A DNA stretch of 64,000 nt from Labyrinthula sp. Ha (lineage: Eukaryota; Sar; Bigyra; Labyrinthulida; Labyrinthulaceae): contig JAALGZ010000033.1 of the NCBI GenBank assembly GCA_015227615.1, positions 248,001 through 312,000 of the forward strand, given 5' to 3'. The notes beneath the pieces were generated by a model, which saw only the letters and a program-made list of their open reading frames with translations, made no database searches and had not been told where the DNA came from. The stretch's first letter is position 1. Each line of letters begins with the position of its first letter. The position numbers and the translations under genes were made by a program. Of this stretch, positions 26,901-36,807 are shown one piece after another.

Positions 26901-27409
26901 AATTATAGTTCAAAGGTTGATCGATTAAGAGCGCGAACCCAAAATGTACTCTTTTTTTTTGTGTAACTTTTTAGCTTTCTAAGTCATTTGAGATATTTAA
27001 TGACGTTTGCTTACTTGGAGGTATGATTTGTATTTTTGTGTATTTGGTTTGGAGTAATAGAGAAGCAAAACAATTACAAGTTGAAGATGAAGTTTCTTCT
27101 GAGTTTCAAACAGGGGAAGTTGGACAAAGCTCATATCAACCTAAATTATCTGCAAAAGAAACTTCACGTCATATGAGAAATTCAGAAAAGCAAGTTTTAT
27201 CAGGGTTCTCATTACCAAGTGCTGCAGGAAACTCAATTTATTATCGCTTTGGTTTCTCTACAGTCATTGATACCGTAAAGAGTCAACAAAAAAAGAGCAC
27301 TGTAACAACTATTAGAGAATCTCAAGCACATGAATCAAATAAGGCTTCTAAGAAAAGTAAGGTAAATATCTCTGAAAATAAGGTTTCGACCGTTGCTGAC
27401 TCCCTTTGA
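23987..27409 (+). CDS. Orphan membrane protein: N-terminal TM, large ectodomain, seven C-terminal TM helices (11 exons)
   Basis: Joining 23987-24271, 24303-24362, 24394-24612, 24642-24923, 24951-25095, 25126-25538, 25567-25776, 25805-26018, 26048-26729, 26759-26945 and 26975-27409 gives one open frame of 1043 residues. The ten removed segments are 27-31 nt, all GTA...AG. Order: basic Ser-rich N-tail (1-79), TM about 80-96, ectodomain about 97-573 with N-x-S/T sites (GNFT, SNTS, NIS, NITF), TM1 574-600, TM2 618-640, an ~80-residue strongly acidic loop, TM3 729-752, TM4 769-792, TM5 801-825, TM6 862-883, TM7 905-926, and a 117-residue polar Ser/Lys-rich tail. Loops 1-2, 3-4 and 5-6 are basic (for example RQKSEKQKRR) and the opposite loops acidic or polar, so the positive-inside rule puts the ectodomain outside and the tail inside, as in GPCRs. 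I recognise no family; receptor function is inference. The fifth intron (25096-25125) keeps the frame open and might be coding. Confidence 0.85.
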
Positions 27410-30400
27410 GTTCATACTTCTATTTCCTTCCCTTGAAGCTGCTACTAATTTTGCAGCTTGATTCAACTAGAAAACTAAATAGGTGAATATAGAACTTTGA
27501 TTGTGTTTATTTTGGTACCCACTCGTGAATTTGAAACTCAGTAATAAAGGTTTTCTGTATAGGCACTGAGATTTGTTTTCATATACAAGTATCATCTCTC
27601 TAGATTACCTTAGTTTTAAGTCAGAGAGTATTAATAATCCGAGACCCACCACGTAAACAAAAATACAGTTATTTTTATTTAAATCGATAGTTTTTTGGCT
27701 AATGTTGACATATTTTTCTTTGTTTCATCTTTGGTTGTTTAATTGGAAGCAGTGTAAGGTTATTCATTTTGAACTTGACCTTTAACCGATGCTAACTAAA
27801 TTTTTTATCTTGTTGTCTTCAGTGCAACCTCTCCATTAAACATGTTTTCTATTTTACTCGATTATTTTAGATTTAGTTGACCCTCCTGATCTCCAGTACT
27901 TTTGCTTACACAATGAGTATCTGCATATATTCAATTCAAAGAAGCAGTTATGATGTGGCAGAAAGCAACCTAGCCACTTACTCGATTTTTTGAAGAACAT
28001 ATGAAACGGTGCAATCTATGTTTTAAAAATTGTAACTCATTGGAGATCAGCGAGCTTTTCTTGCTTCTTGGACCTATCTCATGAGTTATACCCAACTAAG
28101 ACCCTGCGCAATTGATAAAGCGACGCCTTAAAACCAAATAAGAACTCAAATTGTCAGATTTAGAACCTTGGTGCAAATTCCCATTTTAAAGCAACTTCAA
28201 TATCCAGTGCTACTAGAGATTAAACACTTTGCTTCAATTTTAGTTTTAAGGTGACTACTGAAATGTTGCAAGGAACCTGATTTTGAGAAAGCCTTCAATT
28301 TTCATTTAGCACTCTAGTGGATGATTGTACATGACCGGGAACTGACCCATCTTCATGGAATGCTAAAAAAAAGTTTAATCACCCAAAGTCCAACCAGCTG
28401 TTGAGAAAGTATGCAAGCTAAAAAAACACTATTAAAGTAAAGCCAATTCTGTTACAGAACCTCGCAACTGTTAAACTGGGTAATTTTCTGCTCAACTATA
28501 TAGACATACAAATTCCAATTCTTACACACTGAGTAGAGATGCCAACCTGAAATCTCGGGCTGCGACTTTCTAATTATTTTTCACAGCAATTTCAATTCTA
28601 TGTACCCCATTCTCGACTCTCTCTTAAGATTCTAAGAAATTCGAGGTTTGCTTCAATAATTACTGAACAATGTTCCGCCTCCTTTTTTCGCATGCTTCTT
28701 CGGGTACATGCGAGATTCTTTGCTCTGAGGTAAGAAATTCTATGCAGATATGTGATTCTAACTACATAAGCCAGTTTTCAAGCATTTTGATTGCTTATTT
28801 AGTGACCTCGTTCGTGTTTTTAAGGAGCTTCCGGAAGATTTCCCATTAAAGGCTGAAACAAAATGAAATATCTGGAATACCTGGACAGTTAGAAATCTCT
28901 TTAGTTGGGGCCATTCTGGATTCTAGTTTGAAAATTGCAAAATCATTTAACATCCCACATGGAGAACATTCAGAATTCATGCTCCAGAGATTCTTTATGT
29001 TTCTAATTACAGGGTGATGTCCCTAATACAGACATGTAATTGTTTCTTAGTTGTTGCCAATATAGACAAGTTAGAAAGAATAAAAGTGCGCATAGAAAAG
29101 TTGACAACATGAATAGATAAGTGCAAAGAAGGAACTGTGTCAAACTTAGCCATCCATTAAGTTGTTAGAAATATAGAACAAATCTTAAAGATGAATATTC
29201 GACCTTTTTCATTAAAGATTAACGATTAAGGTATCAAAGCAACCCAATATTGTAACGGCTACAGGCATAAGCAGACTCATGGCAAGATAGGGTTCTCATA
29301 ACCATAGAGTCAACTAATACTGCAATCCTTTCACACAACATCACAAATTTAGACATTTAATTGTACGAAAACCATTTGCTGTTGTAAATTTTAGTCGAAA
29401 GCAGAACACCTGAAAGCTATTACCAGAATATATATTAAGATTACATAAGGAAATATTCCCAAGGCACATGAGTCTACAGTATATGACTTTATCTTGAGTC
29501 AAATCGTATCTCTAGTGTTCAAAGATATGAATACAGAAGAAGAAAACACAGTGCTAAATGCTGGATATGAATTCAAAGCTTAAACTTTAAGAGGGAAATG
29601 GGCATTTTAGAAGCTGAAAGAGGAAAAACAGAAATGATTTATGACCGCTGGTCTTTTGGTCTGCAAAGGAGTTATTTCACATATAGAAAAATGACAAAAT
29701 AAGGAAATGGTTGATATGATTAAAAAAGCATCTCCTGCTGTTTCCAGTTATGATTCTTGTATGATAAATTTTGTCTTTGTTAGGGGGGACGGGGAGTTCC
29801 TTCTTTATTTCTCTAAATACATTCTTGTAAGGAGAAAGATGCTGATATGTTTCTCTAAATGTGTTGATTTACAGGTAATGAACTCTAAACGTATCGAAAG
29901 GCCTTATTCTGGGAGCCCAAATTTATCTAGTCATGCTATAAATTTATTTTACTGTTCTTATTGTAAGGATGTGTTGGTTTGCATCTATGGAAACTACTTG
30001 CACAGGCTTGAATAGACTCCTTGGTGAGTGCGAACTACAAGATATTAAAGGTAGCCCATTTTAACAACTTCATTTCGTGTAGAAAACCCCCTCTGCCTTT
30101 AGTTGCCCTCAGGTATTTAAAAAAAAATTAATATCTTAAACCCAACTTCAACTATTTGTTTCCCTTCTCTCTTGTTCTAGTAACCAACAAGATCGAAAGG
30201 TCACAAACGGAGAAACCTTAATTTCCCTCCTCAGCAGCAAGACTAGACTTATCAAACTTTGCTGAAGGTAATGTTGCACTTGTCGTTAACAATGAATGAG
30301 CTCCCATTAACAGGTCAACCCATTTTTTCTCAAGTACTGATTTAAATAGCTATATTGAGGCTAAGCCTAAAAAGATGAAACAAATTCCTCGCAGCGTGAG

Positions 30401-30682
30401 GGCTAAGATATTCTCCGTGATGTTTTTAAATGCAGGGTATCTTATTGTGAGGATAGTAGTCACGTCCATTTTCCAGGTCATAAGTCGCCTTACAAGAAAT
30501 GAGAAAACTTGCTACATAGTATGCACTAACTTTAAGTTCGTTTGAATCTTTACTAACTAAATCTAATGTTCAAAAAGATTAGTGTAGTTCCTGGTGCTAG
30601 TAGAGTAACAGCTAGGGGGCAATGTAACACCTTAATTTTTTTAGTTTAAATCTTTTTTATGTCCTGCCGTCCTATGATCTTG

Positions 30683-30937
30683 AGTACCAGCTAGAGATCA
30701 GATTTGATGAATCTTAACAATCATTATTTGATAATCATTTTGATTCTGATTCTAAACAGAAGAAATTGGATTTTGATTTTTATCAAATGTTTCTGATTTT
30801 CTTTTGATTATCAACTGATTATGAATAATGAATCAAAATGATCTGGAAATTATCAGAATCAATTAATAAGAAAAACGTGGGAACATTTTTTATTGATATA
30901 TTATCAACAAGTCAAATCCGAGCCCTAGTACCAGCTA
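30683..30937. mobile_element. Putative MITE-like element flanked by 11-bp direct repeats
   Basis: AGTACCAGCTA occurs exactly at 30683-30693 and 30927-30937. The 233 bp between them are non-coding and full of TGATT/AATCA motifs that can pair across the segment (for example ATTTTGATTC near 30737 against GAATCAAAAT near 30830). The inner ends share an inverted TC(A/G)GATTTGA, at about 30698-30707 and, reversed, at about 30912-30921. Terminal inverted repeats plus direct repeats of this length resemble a small Mutator-type non-autonomous element with its target duplication. No second copy was noticed in the window. Confidence 0.4.
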
Positions 30938-31199
30938 CGTATCTAGCTTGTAGCTCTATCCATATTTCAAGTAATTAATATGATGATCAGGTAAAACTTT
31001 AATCTTGACAAGTTATCATGCTTGAGCGGTTATTTACTAAACCTATGCCCAGAAGGTAGTGGTGCAGACTGAGTCATCAATGAGGCCTAAGCCGTTGGTT
31101 TTGAGGATTTTTCCACACGACTGAGAAAGTCCCTACAGCAATTAAAGTGAGAGAAGTGTGAGTAGTTGGTTAAAGAGATCTTTGAGGAACATGAATAGT

Positions 31200-31450
31200 T
31201 TGAGTTTTGAGTTTCATCAGAGCCTCTACATTTTTTTGTGACCGGTTTGAAGATCCTCAATTGCTTAATGAGGAACTTTCCTCAGTCTAAAACCTTGTCA
31301 GAAGGTAACAGTTGGGACATCACCAACAAAATGAAGACGTGGAGGGTTTCTCTGCTTAGTAGAGAGAGAGACAGAAGGCCTACATGCTACTACTTTAATA
31401 GCAGAAAGTCGTCCACTTTTGCTCGAGTGTATACTACATTATGGCTTTAA
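31200..31450 (+). mobile_element. Possible copia gag fossil
   Basis: The + strand reads a helical stretch (MTGLKILNCLMRNFPQSKTL) followed by SRERDRRPTCYYFNSRKSS, an order reminiscent of a copia gag ending near a zinc knuckle. It is broken and short. Classification is tentative and rests on that similarity only. Confidence 0.22.
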
Positions 31451-32261
31451 CAGATCGAGGGATAGAATGACTTGCTTCGCCAAATCTGCCACCAGAGAAA
31501 GTACAAACCCCATGAGAGAAAACCCATGTAACCACCAACCACTCAACGACGCAAGAGAACTAGGTGTTTGTTCTTTTTCTTTCGTCTTGTACCTTTGTGA
31601 ACTGTTGCCAAGTGGCTCTTTGTAGTGAACTTCTGTTTCTCTCATGACTAGTTGGGCGGCTATAATACCCGGAAATACTGTTTAGTCACCTGTCAAACAA
31701 CGAAAATAGTCCACGTAGTCGATTTAAAAATTATATTTTGTTGAATTAAATAAATTATTGTTAAAATTGTTGTTTTAATATTAATCTTCACAAATAAAGA
31801 TTCATTCCCATCTTTCGGACATTTCATCTGCCAAACTTCCAACGAGCCCAATCGTTCTCATATCTCATACAGAATATACAGTTATGTTATCGAGGGAAAA
31901 TATCAATAAGGTGTATTAAGAATTTTGCTCTCATTACTTCTACCTCGAATACACCTAAACTACGTTCAATTCAAACAACCATAAAAAAGCAATAAGAAAC
32001 GGAAATTAAGAAAAAGTCGATCTAAACTAAAAGAAAACCCACGAACCACACGAAAAGCGTATCAACCGAGTCACCCCTTCCCCTTAGCAGCAGTACAACC
32101 TATTTTGCACTATATGTGCTTGTAATTAAGTCTTGCAAAGACAAGAGTAGACGAAGATAAACTCTTCAGTTTTTTTCAGTATGTAAAAGTAATCAATTAA
32201 CCAAAAGAAACAGATTTCATTAAGTCTGAATAAAGAAATTCTAAAAGTATCAAATAATATT

Positions 32262-33524
32262 ATGGAAGGTGTTGAATATGTTACCCAGAATGCTTCAGCT
32301 CAAAGCCGTGGGGAGAAAGCCGAACCATGGACATACGAGCTGGACATCCAGAAGGAGCAAGATGTAAGAGCATTTGCAGTCTACCTAGAACAAAAATTAA
32401 CCGCATCAATTTTGACAGAGGAACAAATTAAAGAAGTAACGGAGCGAGTAGATCAACTGAATATATATGCTGATTTTCTTGCAGCTTCCCGAGCTGATGG
32501 AAATCCGTTGGATGAGAAGAGAGTGCAAGATAGAGTTTTGGAAAAGTTTTGTGACGAAGATCTAATTTTGAAGGAGGGTCAGGATCCCCGACATGGGGTT
32601 GTTTTTTATGAAGACTCGAAACAAAACATTTCATCCTCAACCCCGGCGTCTAAAGAGGAAAAAGATTGCATCGAGCAGATCTACGGAGCAGCTGAGAAGC
32701 CGAAGAGAGCCGCGTATTTTGGTAAAAAGCGCTTGGTAAATGTAAAAAGAGGAAATGAAATAAGAGATGTTTGGCTTTGTGTTAGGGCCGAGTTGAATCA
32801 CGACTTTACTCTCAGTAAAATAACAGATGAAAAAGTCATTATAAAGAGAATGTTAAAGTATGATGAGAGACAACGAAGAGAGTTTATAGCACAAGGTCTG
32901 CTTACAAAGTTTTACCATGATTGTACCTCTGTGGCACCCTTGTTGAAGATCTATGAAACAGATCAAGTTATCATTTCAGTGTCCAGAGCGGCAGATCAAG
33001 ATCTTCTTGAGTTCTTAAAATCAAGCCCTTTTGTGAAGTTGGGTTTAAGAGAAAAGTTGTGCTTGTTTAAGAAGTGTTTGCTGTGTGTCTCAACTGTTCA
33101 TACCCTTGATTTGGCACATAGAGATATTTCCTTGGAGAACTTTGTTTTGAAAACTGGTGAGGATGGAGTCAATGTAGAGCTGATAGATTTTGGTCAGGTG
33201 GGGAAGAGAAGAGAAACTTTTACCGGATTATGTGGAAAGCAAGGTTATCTTGCTCCTGAGATATATGGTTTTGCGAAAGGTGATGAGTTCGATGCGAGAA
33301 AGTTAGACGTTTTTTCCCTTGGTGTTTGCTTTTATGCAATTTTGTTTTTGGAGATGCCATTCGGTCAGAATCTAACGAGTGATAAGATGGACTTGAACTC
33401 TTTGGCTAATGTAAACATGGATCCGAGGTTGAAGTTTTTGTTAATGAAGATGTTGGCTAAAGATCCAAAGGAAAGATGTACCGTTGACGAAATATTAAAC
33501 TTTCTTGCTCATTCTGGATTATAA
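32262..33524 (+). CDS. Divergent Ser/Thr-type protein kinase, single exon
   Basis: 420 residues: a hydrophilic, acidic N-terminal region (1-150) without known domain, then a kinase fold. Visible are VIIK with the ATP-anchoring Lys195, the catalytic loop HRDISLENF (Asp288, Asn293), DFGQ (Asp309), GYLAPEIY (APE-type motif, 331-333), and DVFSLGVCFYAILFLEMPFG (subdomain IX, Asp349). The Lys normally two residues after the catalytic Asp is replaced by Ser (HRDIS rather than HRDLK), and the glycine-rich loop is degenerate (FGKKRLVNVKRG), yet all essential catalytic residues remain, so activity is plausible. HRDxSLEN loops occur in kinase groups expanded in some protists; I cannot place it in a named family. 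Phosphorylation of Ser/Thr is inferred from the loop type. No introns are needed. A small membrane-protein ORF follows 191 bp downstream on the same strand. Confidence 0.88.
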   Translation: MEGVEYVTQNASAQSRGEKAEPWTYELDIQKEQDVRAFAVYLEQKLTASILTEEQIKEVTERVDQLNIYADFLAASRADGNPLDEKRVQDRVLEKFCDEDLILKEGQDPRHGVVFYEDSKQNISSSTPASKEEKDCIEQIYGAAEKPKRAAYFGKKRLVNVKRGNEIRDVWLCVRAELNHDFTLSKITDEKVIIKRMLKYDERQRREFIAQGLLTKFYHDCTSVAPLLKIYETDQVIISVSRAADQDLLEFLKSSPFVKLGLREKLCLFKKCLLCVSTVHTLDLAHRDISLENFVLKTGEDGVNVELIDFGQVGKRRETFTGLCGKQGYLAPEIYGFAKGDEFDARKLDVFSLGVCFYAILFLEMPFGQNLTSDKMDLNSLANVNMDPRLKFLLMKMLAKDPKERCTVDEILNFLAHSGL

Positions 33525-33715
33525 AATTTTATGTAGTTTTTTTATTTTTGAGGTTTAAGGGTAAATATATAGAATAATACTTGATTTTGTCTCTTCTCTT
33601 GCATAACAAGTTCTTGTACTGAAACGGACATTATGTCAAACAAAGACAATAACAAAATAAATAAAATATTTAGTATTCTAAGAGGCTAAGGCAACAGGTG
33701 AAGAAGTGCAAAAGC

Positions 33716-34018
33716 ATGAGAAAAGCAAAAGAGAAGTTTAACTTGGTGCTTGCAGTAAAGTTTGTAAGAAAATACTATTTAAACTTCAGCATTGCGTTCC
33801 TGGTGATTGCAATTCTCTATGCTTTGGTTATAAAACATAGATTTCAAACAGTATATACTTTTGAGAAATACAGAGGATATGAATCTGGCATACATAAGCT
33901 GAGTCCTGAAAGCACATGCTTGGAAATTCACAAGAAATGTCTAAACAGAACAAAAAGTTTTGCAGAGTTAAAAGAGAATTGTGATACATTACGTGATAAC
34001 CGTCATAATGGATTCTAA
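33716..34018 (+). CDS. Small single-pass membrane protein ORF, unknown function
   Basis: From ATG 33716 the ORF encodes 100 residues: a basic N-terminus (MRKAKEKFNLVLAVKFVRKY), one hydrophobic helix (NFSIAFLVIAILYALVI) and a polar C-terminal domain with three Cys (CLEIHKKC, then ENC) and an NRT glycosylation sequon. Charge distribution predicts a type II orientation with the Cys-containing domain in the lumen or outside. The composition is better than random spacer. I recognise no family; a 5' exon upstream is possible because the frame is open for a few codons before the ATG. Confidence 0.42.
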   Translation: MRKAKEKFNLVLAVKFVRKYYLNFSIAFLVIAILYALVIKHRFQTVYTFEKYRGYESGIHKLSPESTCLEIHKKCLNRTKSFAELKENCDTLRDNRHNGF

Positions 34019-35802
34019 GCAAGAATAAATTTTAATATTTCTCAATAAACTTTTTTCCTCTGTCTGTTTCGCTTAAACTTTCCTTGCTAGAAAAACTTGA
34101 AATGAATGTCCGTCTCGAGAAATATCATACGTATAGTTATGAACTTTGATACTCTTTAGTGTGAACAAAAAATAAAGTCACTCTAACATGAGTTCTACCC
34201 TTTTTGTACTAGAATGGACATCTACAACCTAGAAACCGAAATAATTATTGAAAAAAAGCAAGAAATAGTAGAGACAGCTTAGTTCAAAGAGCATGATCTA
34301 ACTTAATAATTACCAAGACAAGAAAATAAGGAGTGTCTAGTAGCCACTGGCAAGAAAAATAAATCACTGATAGAAGACTTAAAACTACTTGAGAAAGGAT
34401 TAATTAAAATTACTGAGCAAGGTGATATTTGTGAAATCTATTTTTTCTCCCTATTCTATTTCTCTTGCCATTCTTTTCCCCTTTACTCATGACTACTTCA
34501 CCAGAGAAGTATCAAGCATATAAAGAAGCCAAACAAAGTTTTGAGGAGTGGTTGCAAAGTTTGAGCTTGCTGTAGCCAGCAACTGATGCGGAAAATGTTT
34601 TTCGGAGACCTGCAGTATAACAAGGTTGCATGAACAGTATTTCACTTCTCTTCTAAATACATAGAGAAATCTAAGTTTATCAAAATGATTTAGGAATTTA
34701 ATACCTAGAAACTCTAGGTCTTAGATAAAGACTTTTTTATGTACCAACTCCTGTAATGAATTCATTCTCAAAGTGTCAAACTGTGCGCCTTACAAATTAT
34801 TTCAAGCTAGGTTCCATTATATCCTTTTTTACCACGTAATGGCACTTATTATTTAAGACTTAGTTTCCATAGTGCAATCAGAAAAGAAACTTCCTTCTTG
34901 GACTGTTGACATCAAAAGCTTCATTTCCCTTCAGTTTTCTACCGTTCATTCTAGGACAGAATGCTCTTTTAAAGATGAGAAAGCTATCTACTGCACATTT
35001 CTTTGCTGGTTTCACGAATCCTAAAAACTTGCTTCTTCATTCTCACAATTTTCTCCACCTTGAACTACTTCTAATGTCTGACAATATGCACATGTTACAA
35101 AATTATTCGCTTTCTTCAATTTAGGGAAGATTGGATTATTGCTAAGCCAATGATTGAACATATTAGAGGAAACCGTTCAGAATTTTCTTCTGTAGTAGCC
35201 GAGTATATTCCCATTCATACCAGTTTAATGAAGTTATATAATAGGGAGAGTACTTAGTATTTGAACAGTTAACTGGCCAAACATTATTACGGATTATTAA
35301 TTTAAGTGTAATGTATATCGTAAATCTGAAAAGTACAGGTCTACGATGGAAAAAAAGCTCAGAGTTCTTTCTTGATCCAAAGCCAATACTACTTAAGACC
35401 AAAGTAGCTACAAGTAAGAAATAATTATTCGAAAGGAAAATATAATTCTGGAGCAAGGAAATAGAGTAAATTCAAAAAAACAAATACCCTAAATGCATAG
35501 ATTGCCGAATGTAAAGTACACATAGGAATGTCTAAAGAGTTAAATTAAGCATAGAAAATCCTGTGTTTTTTGTCCAAACTTCGTGTGCGTGTTCATGCTG
35601 CTTCAGTTAGAAGAACAATTGGTGCCAGTAAAGCTTTTTATAAAGAAAGGTTATAAAATAAGGAGTTATAGAACTGCTTTGAATAGAAACAACTGGGCTG
35701 TATAGAACATTCATCTGCCTGGAATGTTATAACTCGTTATACTAAGGAAAACTAGCATATCTGTATATCTAGATTAGGGTAAGATAGTCAATCAAAAGAA
35801 AT
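34019..35802. other. Spacer without recognisable gene
   Basis: Open frames at 34906-35124 (+) and 35163-35456 (-) are low-complexity and lack motifs. A short frame beginning MTTSPEKYQAYKEAKQSFEE at about 34488 is coding-like for only 24 codons. Nothing can be assigned. Confidence 0.4.
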
Positions 35803-36807
35803 TCATGAGAAGCCATATTTTAGTATTAGTCCTTCTTCTCCAAGAGATATTAGTTGGTTATTATTAACAGAAATAAGTAGGTTTTTAACTTTGAGGAGGT
35901 GCTGCGTATCAATATATTTTCGATTTTTGTCCGAATTAAGCTCTTCAAAAAATAATCGCTCTTTTAAACCAACTATATTATCTTCATTTATTCTTATGCT
36001 GACGCTTCCCAAAATACTGTCTTGAGAAAACATTGTAAAAACACCTCCATGTACTTTTGCGCTTAGTTTCACTGTTTGTTTATCAAAGCGAAGGTCGTCA
36101 CTGAATGCACATTTATATAAATCTCCAGAAAATACAGAAAAAAACAGGTCAAACTTATTTATAGATTTAAATAGGAAACCTTGTCTGAGTTTTGAATTTG
36201 TGGTAAGCAAATTAAAATTCTTCAGTAGTGCAGACTTTCCTGTCTTGCGTTTATCCAAAACACAGGAATTTCCATATTCTTCCAAACAAAACATCTGATG
36301 ATCGCCAATACCAAAAATTTCAGTTACAGAATTGAAATTAGTTGGTAAATTAAGCTGTGAAATGTTTGATCCACTTTGTATGTCGCATAAGGCAACTTTT
36401 CTATCTCTGTTTGCAGCATAAATTAAAGTTCCTTGTTGAAGTATACGACTCAAAGGAGAAAGAAATTCAAAATCAAGAACACTGCCGAGATTTTCAGTAT
36501 CAAACACTGATACTTTACGCTTTTGGGCACACGAAAATATCCCGGGGTCAGTATACCAAGAAAAATCTATAACCTGTTGAGATATTTTTTTCGTGCTTCT
36601 CGTCTTGTTTAGCGAGACAGAATTCAAAGATATTTCTCTGTCGGCGGATGAAACAAGAAAGAGCTCTTCATTGAAATTTTCTAAACTACCAGCAATAATT
36701 TGATCGGAAAAACAGTTATAGTTGGAAAGCACAGGGACTAGTTGGTCATGCTTCAACTTGTGGTGTAACAAATCTTCTCTTGTTACTCCTGTCTCATTTA
36801 AATTCAT
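35803..36807 (-). CDS. Divergent CSA/ERCC8-like WD-repeat protein, single exon
   Basis: 334 residues with beta-propeller character. The order of recognisable pieces follows CSA (ERCC8), the DDB1-CUL4 substrate receptor of transcription-coupled repair: VIDFSWYTDPGIFSCAQKRK (CSA: VQWYPHDTGMFTSS), VSVFDTENL (LKVWDTNTL), ANRDRKVALCDIQSGS (GPKVQLCDLKSGS), a loop ending EIFGIGDHQMF, and VLDKRKTGKSALL (LWDVRRASG). Classical WD dipeptides are mostly lost (VFD, LCD, VLD). The C-terminal third is poorly conserved. The start at 36805-36807 gives an N-terminus (TREDLLHHKLKHDQ) comparable to the short CSA N-terminus. If correct it acts in the nucleus in recognition of stalled RNA polymerase II; another DCAF-type WD protein is the main alternative. 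Confidence 0.6.
   Translation of the reverse strand: MNLNETGVTREDLLHHKLKHDQLVPVLSNYNCFSDQIIAGSLENFNEELFLVSSADREISLNSVSLNKTRSTKKISQQVIDFSWYTDPGIFSCAQKRKVSVFDTENLGSVLDFEFLSPLSRILQQGTLIYAANRDRKVALCDIQSGSNISQLNLPTNFNSVTEIFGIGDHQMFCLEEYGNSCVLDKRKTGKSALLKNFNLLTTNSKLRQGFLFKSINKFDLFFSVFSGDLYKCAFSDDLRFDKQTVKLSAKVHGGVFTMFSQDSILGSVSIRINEDNIVGLKERLFFEELNSDKNRKYIDTQHLLKVKNLLISVNNNQLISLGEEGLILKYGFS

Larger units (their letters stand above)
27410..32261. other. Spacer with small repeat elements and a possible element relic
   Basis: No supported gene. It contains a small non-coding element bounded by 11-bp direct repeats (30683-30937) and a coding-like remnant near 31200-31450, both listed separately. Other open frames (such as 29707-30015) have no motif and no credible exon partners. 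Confidence 0.4.

Noticed and set aside
24272-27000. The 27-31 nt gene interruptions as ciliate internal eliminated sequences (IES) rather than introns
   Set aside because: Their size matches Paramecium IESs and many are bounded by TA, but every one has GT at the 5' and AG at the 3' end with exact frame restoration and a T-rich 3' side, and stop codons follow the standard code. Introns are the simpler reading; RNA versus DNA of the transcribed nucleus would settle it.
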